12,927 nt of DNA from NCBI GenBank assembly GCA_022447165.1, contig JAKVBR010000027.1, forward strand, positions 1 to 12,927. Reading direction: 5' to 3'. Shown piece after piece: positions 6,852-12,927 of this stretch. A model generated the notes under the pieces. That model searched no databases. It worked only from the letters and a program-made list of their open reading frames with translations, and was not told the DNA's origin. Within the stretch, counting starts at the first letter, position 1. The number at the start of each line of letters is the position of its first letter. Both the position numbers and the translations under genes were made by a program. Source of the DNA: Phycisphaerales bacterium (GTDB lineage: Bacteria; Planctomycetota; Phycisphaerae; Phycisphaerales; SM1A02).

Positions 6852-7560
6852 TATCGCACTCGCTGCTCTTCTGCTCGTAGTCACTGGTTGTAGTTCTGAA
6901 GAATCAAAGCCGGAACAAACACAGCAAGTTGCGAGGCCAACGCCAAAACCAAGGCCAAAGCCAGTTGTGAAAACACCTGAGCAGTTGAAAAACGAAATGA
7001 ACATTGACGCTCGCATTTTCATGGATGAGAACACAGCGCCTCGAAGCGAGGACGCGAAGAAAGCAGTCCTCAACTTTTTTAACGCATTTCTAAACGCTGA
7101 CGAAGCAACACTCAAAAGCATGCTCTCATTCAACGAACAACTTGAAGTTAATGCGATGATTGCTGACGGTCTTTCAGATGTGATGGACCAAGTGACGTAT
7201 CTTCAACTACTCACAGGCACAAGCCCTGAGAACAAAGAAACTGTTCTTGCGATCTATGAGATTGGCCTCGATTACCAAGTTCAAGTTTGGCATTACGATT
7301 CAATGAATGATTCGTTTACATTCTCAGCAGGCGAAACACCTCCAAATCTCGTTTCTCAATTGAGCGGCGATTGGCTCGAGAGTTACTTCGCATTGAAGGA
7401 CAAGCAGACCGAGATTGCAAATCAGCAAGATGCAGAGAGTTCATACATTCTTGCTGGCGAAGTGTCTGCTGACAACGGAGCGCCAGACAGGGGCAACGAA
7501 GGTCCTTCCAACCCATCAGGTCCAAGCAGGCCTGTGCGTCCAAGAACTCCTGGCTTTTAA
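6826..7560 (+). CDS. Lipoprotein of unknown function inside the fab operon
   Basis: The gene encodes 244 residues. A lipoprotein signal peptide ends in the lipobox VVTGC, with C22 the likely lipidated residue. A low-complexity linker of Pro, Lys and Arg (about 36-49) follows. Next is a helical region (about 73-165) that might be an NTF2-like fold, judging only from phrases such as AVLNFFNAFLNADEATLKSML. The C-terminal tail (about 220-244) is rich in Pro, Ser, Gly and Arg. The ribosome binding site AAGGTGA (6813-6819) lies six bases before the ATG and inside the end of fabD, so the gene is co-transcribed and probably coupled. Lipoproteins are not a usual part of fab operons. Its role and whether it sits in the inner or outer membrane are unknown. 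Confidence 0.85.
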   Translation: MTNLLKTISIALAALLLVVTGCSSEESKPEQTQQVARPTPKPRPKPVVKTPEQLKNEMNIDARIFMDENTAPRSEDAKKAVLNFFNAFLNADEATLKSMLSFNEQLEVNAMIADGLSDVMDQVTYLQLLTGTSPENKETVLAIYEIGLDYQVQVWHYDSMNDSFTFSAGETPPNLVSQLSGDWLESYFALKDKQTEIANQQDAESSYILAGEVSADNGAPDRGNEGPSNPSGPSRPVRPRTPGF

Positions 7561-7585
7561 TCATCACACCTTTCGGAGTTAACAG

Positions 7586-8332
7586 TTGACAGAACAAACT
7601 GAACAAAGAGTAGCCATCGTTACAGGAGCAAGTCGCGGCATTGGTAAAGCCATCGCCAAGCGACTTGCAAGTGATGGTTGTAAGGTCGCACTTGTTGCAC
7701 GCAACGAAGAAGCACTCAACGCGGTGAAGGGCGAGATTGAACAAGATGGTGGCGTGGCAAGTACACATGTGTGTGACCTTGCGGATTGCAATCAATTTGC
7801 AGGCACCATCCAAGCCATTGCAGATGAAAATGACCGGCTCGACGTACTCGTTAATAATGCGGGTATGACGCGAGATGGACTACTCTTGCGAATGACTGAA
7901 GAGGATTTCGATGCAGTCATCGATGTCAATCTCAAAGCGACGTTTATTGGGTGCAAAACTGCAGCTCGCCCGATGATGAAGGGTCGCTTTGGTCGTATGA
8001 TTAACATTACCTCAGTGACTGGCATTAGCGGTAATGCGGGTCAAGCAAATTACGCAGCAGCGAAAGCAGGGCTCGTTGGGCTCACCAAAACAATTGCAAA
8101 AGAGTTTGGCTCTAAAGGGATTACAGCGAACGCTATTGCACCGGGTTACATTGAAACAGATATGACAGCGGTTCTTGGAGATGACATCAAGAAGGGCGTT
8201 GAACAAATGGTTCCACTACGGCGATATGGTCAGCCAGAGGAAATTGCATCTGCAGTTTCGTTCCTTGCATCAGATGATGGCGGTTACGTCACTGGTCAAG
8301 TGCTGGTCGTTGATGGTGGATTAACGTGTTAA
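7586..8332 (+). CDS. fabG: 3-oxoacyl-ACP reductase (FabG)
   Basis: The gene encodes 248 residues of the short-chain dehydrogenase/reductase family. FabG uses NADPH to reduce 3-oxoacyl-ACP to 3-hydroxyacyl-ACP. Seen in order are the nucleotide-binding TGASRGIG (residues 13-20), NNAG (90-93), N115, S143, Y156 and K160 (YAAAK), giving the complete Asn-Ser-Tyr-Lys tetrad. PGYIETDMT and the C-terminal GGYVTGQVLVVDGG are typical of FabG. The start is TTG at 7586, supported by GGAG (7575-7578) seven bases upstream; no ATG is available nearby. It lies 25 bases after the lipoprotein gene. Because SDR proteins are diverse, the specific name rests partly on the fab context. Confidence 0.95.
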   Translation: MTEQTEQRVAIVTGASRGIGKAIAKRLASDGCKVALVARNEEALNAVKGEIEQDGGVASTHVCDLADCNQFAGTIQAIADENDRLDVLVNNAGMTRDGLLLRMTEEDFDAVIDVNLKATFIGCKTAARPMMKGRFGRMINITSVTGISGNAGQANYAAAKAGLVGLTKTIAKEFGSKGITANAIAPGYIETDMTAVLGDDIKKGVEQMVPLRRYGQPEEIASAVSFLASDDGGYVTGQVLVVDGGLTC

Positions 8333-8342
8333 ATGAGATTGT

Positions 8343-8366
8343 GGTCAGCAGAAACGGAAGCTGACC
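8343..8366 (+). promoter_or_regulatory. Palindrome upstream of the acpP promoter
   Basis: A perfect 7-bp inverted repeat, GGTCAGC (8343-8349) and GCTGACC (8360-8366), is separated by ten bases. It lies between fabG and acpP, over the place where a -35 box would be, six bases before the -10 element. It may be an operator for a dimeric regulator, or an RNA hairpin trimming the fabG end of the transcript. There is no long T run, so it is not a classic terminator. Confidence 0.4.
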
Positions 8367-8369
8367 CTT

Positions 8370-8378
8370 TGATATAAT
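8370..8378 (+). promoter_or_regulatory. Extended -10 promoter of acpP
   Basis: TGA-TATAAT is a perfect -10 hexamer (8373-8378) with the TGn extension and lies 37 bases before the acpP ATG at 8416. No convincing -35 box is present, which is acceptable for an extended -10 promoter. A separate promoter for acpP inside a fab operon makes sense because acyl carrier protein is needed in large amounts. Confidence 0.6.
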
Positions 8379-8415
8379 GCCGCTACTGCGATAGTCGCGG
8401 ACCTCAAGGAGATGA

Positions 8416-8664
8416 ATGACAATGGAACGAGCTGAAATTGAAGCTAAAGTGATTGATATTGTGTCTGCACAACTTGGTGTTGACAAATCAGAAGTCACCC
8501 TTGCATCAAGTTTTGCAAATGACCTGAATGCAGACAGTTTAGATACTGTTGAACTCGTGATGGAACTTGAGGATTCATTCTCAACATCCATTCCAGACGA
8601 AGAAGCAGAGCAGATTCAAACAGTCGGCAACGCAGTTGACTTTATTGTCAGCGCGACGTCATAA
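8416..8664 (+). CDS. acpP: Acyl carrier protein (AcpP)
   Basis: The gene encodes 82 residues, or 80 if the second ATG at 8422 is used. AAGGAG (8406-8411) lies four bases before the first ATG and ten before the second, so the choice is open. AcpP carries the growing acyl chain on a phosphopantetheine arm attached to S41 in the motif NADSLDTVELVMELE. The small acidic protein with helices around this motif is typical of the family. It lies between fabG and fabF and likely has its own promoter, given the TATAAT element just upstream. Confidence 0.97.
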   Translation: MTMERAEIEAKVIDIVSAQLGVDKSEVTLASSFANDLNADSLDTVELVMELEDSFSTSIPDEEAEQIQTVGNAVDFIVSATS

Positions 8665-8676
8665 AAGGAACGAATA

Positions 8677-9933
8677 GTGGCAGCACAACAGCACCGTCGC
8701 GTGGTCGTTACTGGCCTCGGGGCGATATCTAATCTCGGTCACGATGTACCATCGACATGGTCAGGGCTACTTGAAGGTCGCTCTGGCATTGGTCCAATTA
8801 CAGCGTTTGAACAAGACGAACGCTGGGTGACGACGATTGCTGGTGAAGTAAAGGACTGGGATCCTGCCACAAAGTTAGACCGCGGGGAAATCAAGAAAAC
8901 CGACCGCTTTGCTCAACTCGCCCTCTGGGCAGCGATTGAAGCAATGGAATCGTCAGGATTCAATTGGGAAGAGGGTGACCCGTATCGCAACGGCGTTGTA
9001 ATTGGTTCTGGTGTTGGCGGTATTCAAACAATCGAACATTACGATGGTGTTCTTCGCGAGAAGGGGCCCCGTCGATTAAGCCCCTTTACCGTTCCAAAGT
9101 TGATGGTGAATGCGGGCGCGGGCAATGTGTCAATTCGATTTAACTTGCGTGGTGTCAATGCATCGCCAGCGACAGCATGTGCAACAGGGGGTCACGCACT
9201 CGCTGAAGCATACATGTTCATCGCAACCAACCAAGCAGACTTTATTCTTGCTGGTGGCGCTGAAGCAGCAGTCTCGCCTGTGTGTGTGAGTTCATTCTCA
9301 GCAATGAAAGCCCTGTCAACTCGCAATGACGAACCAACGCTTGCGTCAAGACCATTTGATGCAAATCGCGACGGATTCGTGCTTGCTGAGGGCGGTGCTG
9401 TGCTTGCCGTAGAATCACTTGAGCATGCATTAGCACGCGGTGCAACAATCTACGCAGAGATTCTCGGGTTTGGTATTTCAGGCGATGCGGGCCACATTGC
9501 TGCTCCTGATGCTGAAGGGCTTGGTGCGAAAGCAGCGATGGCTGCAGCACTCAGACATGCACAGTTAGATCCTACAGCAGTTGATTACATCAACGCACAT
9601 GGCACATCGACGCCGCTCGGCGATGCCGCAGAAGTTGCAGCAGTCAAGGGATTGTTCGGTGACCACGCCTATAAACTTGCGATGAGTTCAACAAAGTCCT
9701 GCACAGGTCACACGCTTGGTGCAGCGGGTGGTATTGAATCAATTGCAGTTGTGAAAGGTATTGCAGAAGGTGTGATGCCTCCAACGATAAACCTTGATGA
9801 GTCAGATGAGGGCTTTGACCTTAACTTCGTTGCAAATGAACCCCAAGAGAAAGCGATTAATGTCGCGCTCAATAACTCATTTGGCTTCGGCGGTCATAAC
9901 GTCTCACTCGCATTCGGTGCGTTCAGCGAGTAA
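8677..9933 (+). CDS. fabF: Beta-ketoacyl-ACP synthase II (FabF)
   Basis: The gene encodes 418 residues. FabF extends acyl-ACP chains by condensation with malonyl-ACP. The catalytic set is complete: C168 in ATACATGG, H308 in NAHGTSTPLGD, K340 in SSTKSCTGHT and H345. The loops RPFDANRDGFVLAEGG and NNSFGFGGHN are typical of KAS I/II. The start is GTG at 8677 with AAGGA (8665-8669) seven bases upstream, twelve bases after acpP. It is the last gene of the operon and faces the convergent PagL-like gene. FabF is favoured over FabB by the acpP-fabF order, but the sequence alone does not settle chain-length preference. Confidence 0.95.
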   Translation: MAAQQHRRVVVTGLGAISNLGHDVPSTWSGLLEGRSGIGPITAFEQDERWVTTIAGEVKDWDPATKLDRGEIKKTDRFAQLALWAAIEAMESSGFNWEEGDPYRNGVVIGSGVGGIQTIEHYDGVLREKGPRRLSPFTVPKLMVNAGAGNVSIRFNLRGVNASPATACATGGHALAEAYMFIATNQADFILAGGAEAAVSPVCVSSFSAMKALSTRNDEPTLASRPFDANRDGFVLAEGGAVLAVESLEHALARGATIYAEILGFGISGDAGHIAAPDAEGLGAKAAMAAALRHAQLDPTAVDYINAHGTSTPLGDAAEVAAVKGLFGDHAYKLAMSSTKSCTGHTLGAAGGIESIAVVKGIAEGVMPPTINLDESDEGFDLNFVANEPQEKAINVALNNSFGFGGHNVSLAFGAFSE

Positions 9934-9943
9934 CAGATATATA

Positions 9944-10013
9944 TTGCCACAAGGGCTCTGAGTACCGGAGAGAAGAAACAATCGATCTCTGTGTCTCCGC
10001 GTCTCCGTGGCAA
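9944..10013. repeat. Imperfect palindromic intergenic element with GTCTCCG repeats
   Basis: Outer arms TTGCCAC (9944-9950) and GTGGCAA (10007-10013) are perfect inverted repeats. Inner CGGAGA (9966-9971) can pair with TCTCCG at 9994-9999 or 10002-10007. The right side is built of 8-base units: ATCTCTGT, GTCTCCGC, GTCTCCGT (9985-10008). The element fills the gap between two convergent genes. From memory, it resembles CACGGAGAC-type repeats scattered in intergenic DNA of many bacteria. It may also help end transcription from both sides. Confidence 0.55.
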
Positions 10014-10046
10014 AAACGATTTCAGTGTTGGTGGTCAGATTCTTAG

Positions 10047-10667
10047 CTAAAACGGGAATGAAATGCCGGTCCACAATTGCCAACTGTCGCGGCCAGGGTT
10101 GGTGTCATACGTGTTTGCGTTTGAAATGTGATGCCAACGCAAACCGATGAGCCATCTCGCGTCATTGTTCATTGCAAATGAACAACCGAATCCCGCTTGC
10201 GGCGTAAAGTTAAACTTTGAACCGCCAATTGGAACATTCTCACTTGTTCGAAGCATGCCCGCGCCTCCTTCTAAGAAGAACGAGAAGTCATCGCGCTTCA
10301 CTGCATGCCATCTGAGTTGAAGGGTGAAGTTAAAACCATTTGCGCCACCGCCAACTTGGTCAACATCCATAAAGAGGAATCCAAGGTCGATGGATAAGTC
10401 ATCTTCGGCAAAGTATTCAAACTCAAGACCAATGGTTGTCAAACTGTTGTCTGAATCCTTGACATCTTTGCCATACCCGCCAACGATGCCCCATCGCCAA
10501 GTGTCGGGCGTTCCCCACGCAAGAACAGAGTTGTCAATGTCAATTGTTTCAGTCGCAGTCGCGTCACTCTCTTCTACTGGCTGCTCAAAGGCGAGCGTCG
10601 CAGAGGTGTTAATCGTGGGGAGTTGAGTTGTGAGGGGGGTAGCGGCAAGAATAAGTAGAATAATCAT
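10047..10667 (-). CDS. PagL-like lipid A deacylase / acyloxyacyl hydrolase family protein
   Basis: The gene encodes 206 residues from the chosen ATG at 10667, which has AGGA eight bases upstream and starts directly with a signal peptide (MIILLILAATPL). The frame is open further back into the tRNA gene, but starting there would place a terminator hairpin inside the coding region. The rest has alternating aromatic and polar residues, as in an outer-membrane beta-barrel, and ends in Phe (TGISFPF). Near the C-terminus, HISNA then NPGRD match the PagL active site. H180 and S182 fit the catalytic His and Ser. D194 sits at the Glu position, a conservative change. PagL removes a 3-O-linked acyl chain from lipid A. 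The fold family is fairly clear; the activity is inferred. Confidence 0.75.
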   Translation of the reverse strand: MIILLILAATPLTTQLPTINTSATLAFEQPVEESDATATETIDIDNSVLAWGTPDTWRWGIVGGYGKDVKDSDNSLTTIGLEFEYFAEDDLSIDLGFLFMDVDQVGGGANGFNFTLQLRWHAVKRDDFSFFLEGGAGMLRTSENVPIGGSKFNFTPQAGFGCSFAMNNDARWLIGLRWHHISNANTYDTNPGRDSWQLWTGISFPF

Positions 10668-10683
10668 CCTGCGAATCCTACTA

Positions 10684-10708
10684 AAAAATGGCGGAGACCG
10701 CCATTTTT
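10684..10708 (-). terminator. Intrinsic terminator after tRNA-Glu
   Basis: An 11-bp stem (AAAAATGGCGG at 10684-10694 with 10698-10708) and a three-base loop are flanked by A and T runs, so it can work on either strand. It lies 31 bases beyond the 3' end of tRNA-Glu on the minus strand. A second hairpin without a T run (GCCAGC/GCTGGC, 10711-10728) lies between the two. Confidence 0.8.
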
Positions 10709-10739
10709 CTGCCAGCATTGGGGCTGGCTTCTCTTCAAA

Positions 10740-10813
10740 TGATCCCAAGGGGATTCGAACCCCTGTTCCCAGGATGAAAACCTGATGTCCTGACCTGACT
10801 AGACGATGGGACC
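10740..10813 (-). tRNA. tRNA-Glu (UUC)
   Basis: Read on the minus strand, it folds as a complete cloverleaf. The acceptor stem GGTCCCA pairs with TGGGATC (one G-U pair). The anticodon stem TCAGG/CCTGG encloses the loop TTTTCAT with anticodon TTC. The T-arm AGGGG-TTCGAAT-CCCCT is perfect. The discriminator base is A and CCA is not encoded. The overall sequence closely resembles bacterial glutamate tRNAs (GTCTAG and CAGGAC in the D-arm region). Confidence 0.96.
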
Positions 10814-10830
10814 GTTTTTAAGGATGGGAA

Positions 10831-10836
10831 ATGATA
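10831..10836 (-). promoter_or_regulatory. Candidate -10 box for tRNA-Glu
   Basis: On the minus strand, TATCAT (five of six matches to TATAAT) ends 17 bases before the tRNA 5' end, a fitting distance for a short leader. No clear -35 box was found, so the call is tentative. Confidence 0.35.
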
Positions 10837-10877
10837 ACGGATTCCCGTACTTTCTGCATCAGTGTATCCTTTGAATA

Positions 10878-11570
10878 ATGAACTTTGTTCTTGCCCTCAT
10901 CTTACCCATATCCCTCTTATTGATGCCTCCAGAGGGGTTTAGGGAACGCCTCGCTGGCGTTAGGGATGGTGTAGATAATCGTTGTGAGGGCTTTGCAGCG
11001 ATTATTGACTTGATTGGAAGTGATGTGAAGGTCGAAGGGGGCTTCCAAGAGATCGGCCTCGCTGTGCAGTCGTCAGAGGAATATCGCGGAACTTGGTTTC
11101 ATGTTGATGGAACAATTGAGCAAATCTCGCCACTTGCTGAACCAGAGTGGATTAACGTCGCTGAATGTTTCCTGCGTGGGGCTGATGGCGAACTCTTGAT
11201 TCTATACGCCATGGGTGGAATGACGTTACCGCTGAAGTCGTCAGTGTCCGGTCAAGCAGTGTTCTACAAAACAATTGAGCTGGAAGGACGAGATGGGCAA
11301 CTGAGAACGTATCCAGCCCTCGTTACTGATGTCAAGTTTTTGCATGGCCACAATCAAGCGAGTGTTCCTCTATACATGCTGCTTCCACTCGTCTGCGCAG
11401 GCGCACTTTTGCTTTCTTGGCTCTACCGACTTGCTTCAAAAACGCAGAATGCAACGGCAGGGCTGTCGCACGACGAACATGAACCAAGCCCAACAACACC
11501 CCAAGAATTATCTGACGACCCCGCAGAAGCACTCTCCCAAATGTATGATTCATCGAGAGACGTTTCATGA
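10878..11570 (+). CDS. Membrane-anchored extracytoplasmic protein of unknown function
   Basis: The gene encodes 230 residues. The N-terminus (MNFVLALILPISLLLM) is a hydrophobic signal peptide or anchor. A region of about 145 residues follows with beta-rich phrases (GTWFHVDGTIEQIS, SVSGQAVFYKTIEL), possibly one or two small beta-barrel (OB-like) domains; this is a guess from pattern. A membrane span lies at about 156-175 (PLYMLLPLVCAGALLLSWLY). The cytoplasmic tail is acidic and Pro/Ser rich. An in-frame stop directly upstream fixes ATG 10878 as the first possible ATG. There is no ribosome binding site, and TATCCT at 10865-10870 may be a -10 box, so the mRNA could be leaderless. The stop overlaps the aroB start (ATGA), so the two are translated together. 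Confidence 0.75.
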   Translation: MNFVLALILPISLLLMPPEGFRERLAGVRDGVDNRCEGFAAIIDLIGSDVKVEGGFQEIGLAVQSSEEYRGTWFHVDGTIEQISPLAEPEWINVAECFLRGADGELLILYAMGGMTLPLKSSVSGQAVFYKTIELEGRDGQLRTYPALVTDVKFLHGHNQASVPLYMLLPLVCAGALLLSWLYRLASKTQNATAGLSHDEHEPSPTTPQELSDDPAEALSQMYDSSRDVS

Positions 11571-12634
11571 ACACACTGACTGTGCAATTTGGTAACCGTT
11601 CGTATGACATCATTGTCGGCGCAGGATGTTTGTACATCGTTCATGAACGCATCCAAAACGAATCAACATTCATGCTCTTTGATGACAACATTCGGCAGTA
11701 CACTGAGTCAATCACATCCAGTGCGAGCATGGCTTTTCACGCAACAGAACAAACAAAAGTACTTCCATCTATCGAAACGATTTGTCAATCGATGCGAAGT
11801 GCAGGGATTGACCGGTCAAGCGCGCTGATTGCAATGGGGGGCGGCGTGACGGGTGATGTTGGTGGGTATGCCGCAGCAAGTTACATGCGAGGTATTCCGT
11901 GCATCCAGATTCCGACGACGCTGCTTGCAATGGTTGACGCATCGATTGGCGGAAAGACCGGCGTCAACATGCAAGCAAGTGACGGCGAGCTCATCAAGAA
12001 CATGATTGGTGCGTTTTGGCAACCATCTCTCGTTGTTGCTGATGTTACGACATTAAAAACACTTGACGAGCGCCAACTCAGGTGTGGAGTTGCAGAGTGC
12101 ATCAAGCATGCATTACTTGGGCATGGCGACTTAATGGCATTGCTGCAATCCAACCGAGAAGCAATCCTGAATTGTGATGAAGAGGTGTTAATCGAGCTTG
12201 TCACCCAAAGCGCAGCGATTAAAAAAGAAGTCGTCGAATCGGATGAACGTGAAACGGGAAGTCGGGCACTGTTGAATTTAGGGCATACGTTTGCACACGC
12301 CATTGAACCAATCAAGGAACTTGATTTGTATCACGGTGAGGCGGTTGCCATCGGTCTTTGTGCTGCTACAGCGCTCAGTGAAGCAATGGGACGTATTGAT
12401 GCCGCGAAAGTCGATTGTGTTCGCGAGCTCGTTTCCTCTTATGGATTGCCTACTTCGCTTCCAATTCCGCAATCTGTAGACATGCTTAATGAACGCATGC
12501 GGTCTGACAAAAAGCACGAGGGCTCAACAACACGGTTCATCGTACTCGGGGAATCGGGCGGTGAGATTGCTGAAGATGTCGACGAGCAATTGGTGGCGCT
12601 CGCATGGGCATCTGTGGGCGGTCAACTCGGATAA
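11567..12634 (+). CDS. aroB: 3-dehydroquinate synthase (AroB)
   Basis: The gene encodes 355 residues. AroB converts DAHP to 3-dehydroquinate, the second step of the shikimate pathway to aromatic amino acids, using NAD+ and a divalent metal. The nucleotide-binding stretch GGGVTGDVGG (91-100) and the following IPTTLLAMVDASIGGKTGVN are hallmarks. Metal ligands are E177 (GVAECIKH), H240 (LNLGHTFAHAIE) and H256 (LYHGEAVAIG). The DERETGSRALLNLGH stretch is typical of the family. The length is normal. It overlaps the upstream membrane-protein gene by four bases (ATGA). No terminator follows, and parA begins 82 bases later. Confidence 0.96.
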   Translation: MNTLTVQFGNRSYDIIVGAGCLYIVHERIQNESTFMLFDDNIRQYTESITSSASMAFHATEQTKVLPSIETICQSMRSAGIDRSSALIAMGGGVTGDVGGYAAASYMRGIPCIQIPTTLLAMVDASIGGKTGVNMQASDGELIKNMIGAFWQPSLVVADVTTLKTLDERQLRCGVAECIKHALLGHGDLMALLQSNREAILNCDEEVLIELVTQSAAIKKEVVESDERETGSRALLNLGHTFAHAIEPIKELDLYHGEAVAIGLCAATALSEAMGRIDAAKVDCVRELVSSYGLPTSLPIPQSVDMLNERMRSDKKHEGSTTRFIVLGESGGEIAEDVDEQLVALAWASVGGQLG

Positions 12635-12716
12635 CTCCAATAATCAAGCGATTTCAATTGTGCTTCCGATAAGGTACTGTTGGTTATGTGATTTTTAAAC
12701 CAGAGAGAGGTACTTT

Positions 12717-12927
12717 TTGAGAACGTTTGCAATTGTGAACCAAAAAGGCGGCTGCGGTAAGACGACAACCGCAATTAACATCGCGGCTGTCTATGCTAAA
12801 AGAGGATTGCGGACACTCATCGTCGACATGGACCCGCAAGCGCACTGTGCAGCAGGCCTCGGTGTTCCTGAAGAACAAATTCAATCCCATATCGGTGATG
12901 CTATGGTGGGGCATCACGATCATGGGT
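12717..12927 (+). CDS. ParA/Soj-family ATPase, 5' part
   Basis: The first 70 codons are present; the gene runs off the window. It starts with TTG at 12717, six bases after AGAGAGG (12704-12710). The N-terminus reads RTFAIVNQKGGCGKTTTAIN, with the deviant Walker A motif KGGCGKTT. It is followed by LIVDMDPQAHCAAGLG, the DxDPQ motif of ParA/Soj chromosome- and plasmid-partitioning ATPases. Such proteins bind ATP, dimerise and position DNA or other cargo. Whether a ParB partner follows cannot be seen, so other members of the family (MinD-like or cargo-positioning ParAs) remain possible. Confidence 0.9.
   Translation, partial: MRTFAIVNQKGGCGKTTTAINIAAVYAKRGLRTLIVDMDPQAHCAAGLGVPEEQIQSHIGDAMVGHHDHG

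Noticed and set aside
7316..7813. Minus-strand open frame opposite the lipoprotein gene and fabG
   Set aside because: It spans two real genes on the other strand and has unnatural Cys/His-rich composition.
8388..8398. Small hairpin GCGA-TAG-TCGC in the acpP leader
   Set aside because: Four-base arms are too short to claim a function.
10668..10748. Upstream extension of the PagL-like gene into tRNA-Glu
   Set aside because: It would cross a terminator hairpin and the tRNA 3' end; the start at 10667 gives an immediate signal peptide and a ribosome binding site.
12635..12716. Promoter or terminator between aroB and parA
   Set aside because: GGTACTGT at 12673-12680 is only a weak -10-like match with no -35 box, and no hairpin is visible; not supported enough to list.

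Overview
The window looks like chromosomal DNA from a Gram-negative bacterium with a mid-range GC content. A Planctomycetota lineage (Phycisphaerae-like) is my best guess, not a proof. It rests on an fn3 plus DUF6754 membrane gene set, the form of ribosomal protein L32 (starts MLPKLRTS, with four zinc-finger cysteines), a FabD with GLSLGE instead of GHSLGE, and frequent TTG/GTG starts with clear Shine-Dalgarno sites. A lipoprotein and a PagL-like outer-membrane beta-barrel indicate an outer membrane, probably with lipopolysaccharide.

Layout. (1) Positions 1-3563 hold a tightly packed + strand cluster of membrane genes without assigned function. It comprises the 3' part of an fn3-DUF6754 gene that begins upstream of the window, a six-span membrane protein, a protein with a large extracytoplasmic domain between two membrane spans, and a further membrane protein that appears split by a -1 frameshift near 2690 into pieces at 2545-2790 and 2790-3563. 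A strong intrinsic terminator (3586-3619) closes it. (2) Positions 3650-9933 hold a fatty-acid synthesis operon: rpmF, plsX, fabH, fabD, a lipoprotein gene, fabG, acpP, fabF. Most junctions overlap or lie within a few bases. Likely promoters lie before rpmF and, within the operon, before acpP. (3) Positions 9934-10046 are a convergent intergenic region carrying an imperfect palindrome with GTCTCCG repeats. (4) The minus strand carries tRNA-Glu (UUC), two hairpins including a terminator, and then the PagL-like gene. (5) The + strand continues with a small membrane-anchored protein of unknown function overlapping aroB, then a ParA-family ATPase that runs off the end.

How the genes work together. 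FabD makes malonyl-ACP on the AcpP carrier. FabH, FabG and FabF start, reduce and extend the acyl chain. PlsX turns acyl-ACP into acyl-phosphate for phospholipid synthesis, and L32 ties the operon to ribosome production. AroB is the second step of the shikimate pathway. The lipoprotein inside the fab operon and the membrane cluster at 1-3563 are the least explained parts. I see no CRISPR array, insertion sequence, prophage or toxin-antitoxin module.
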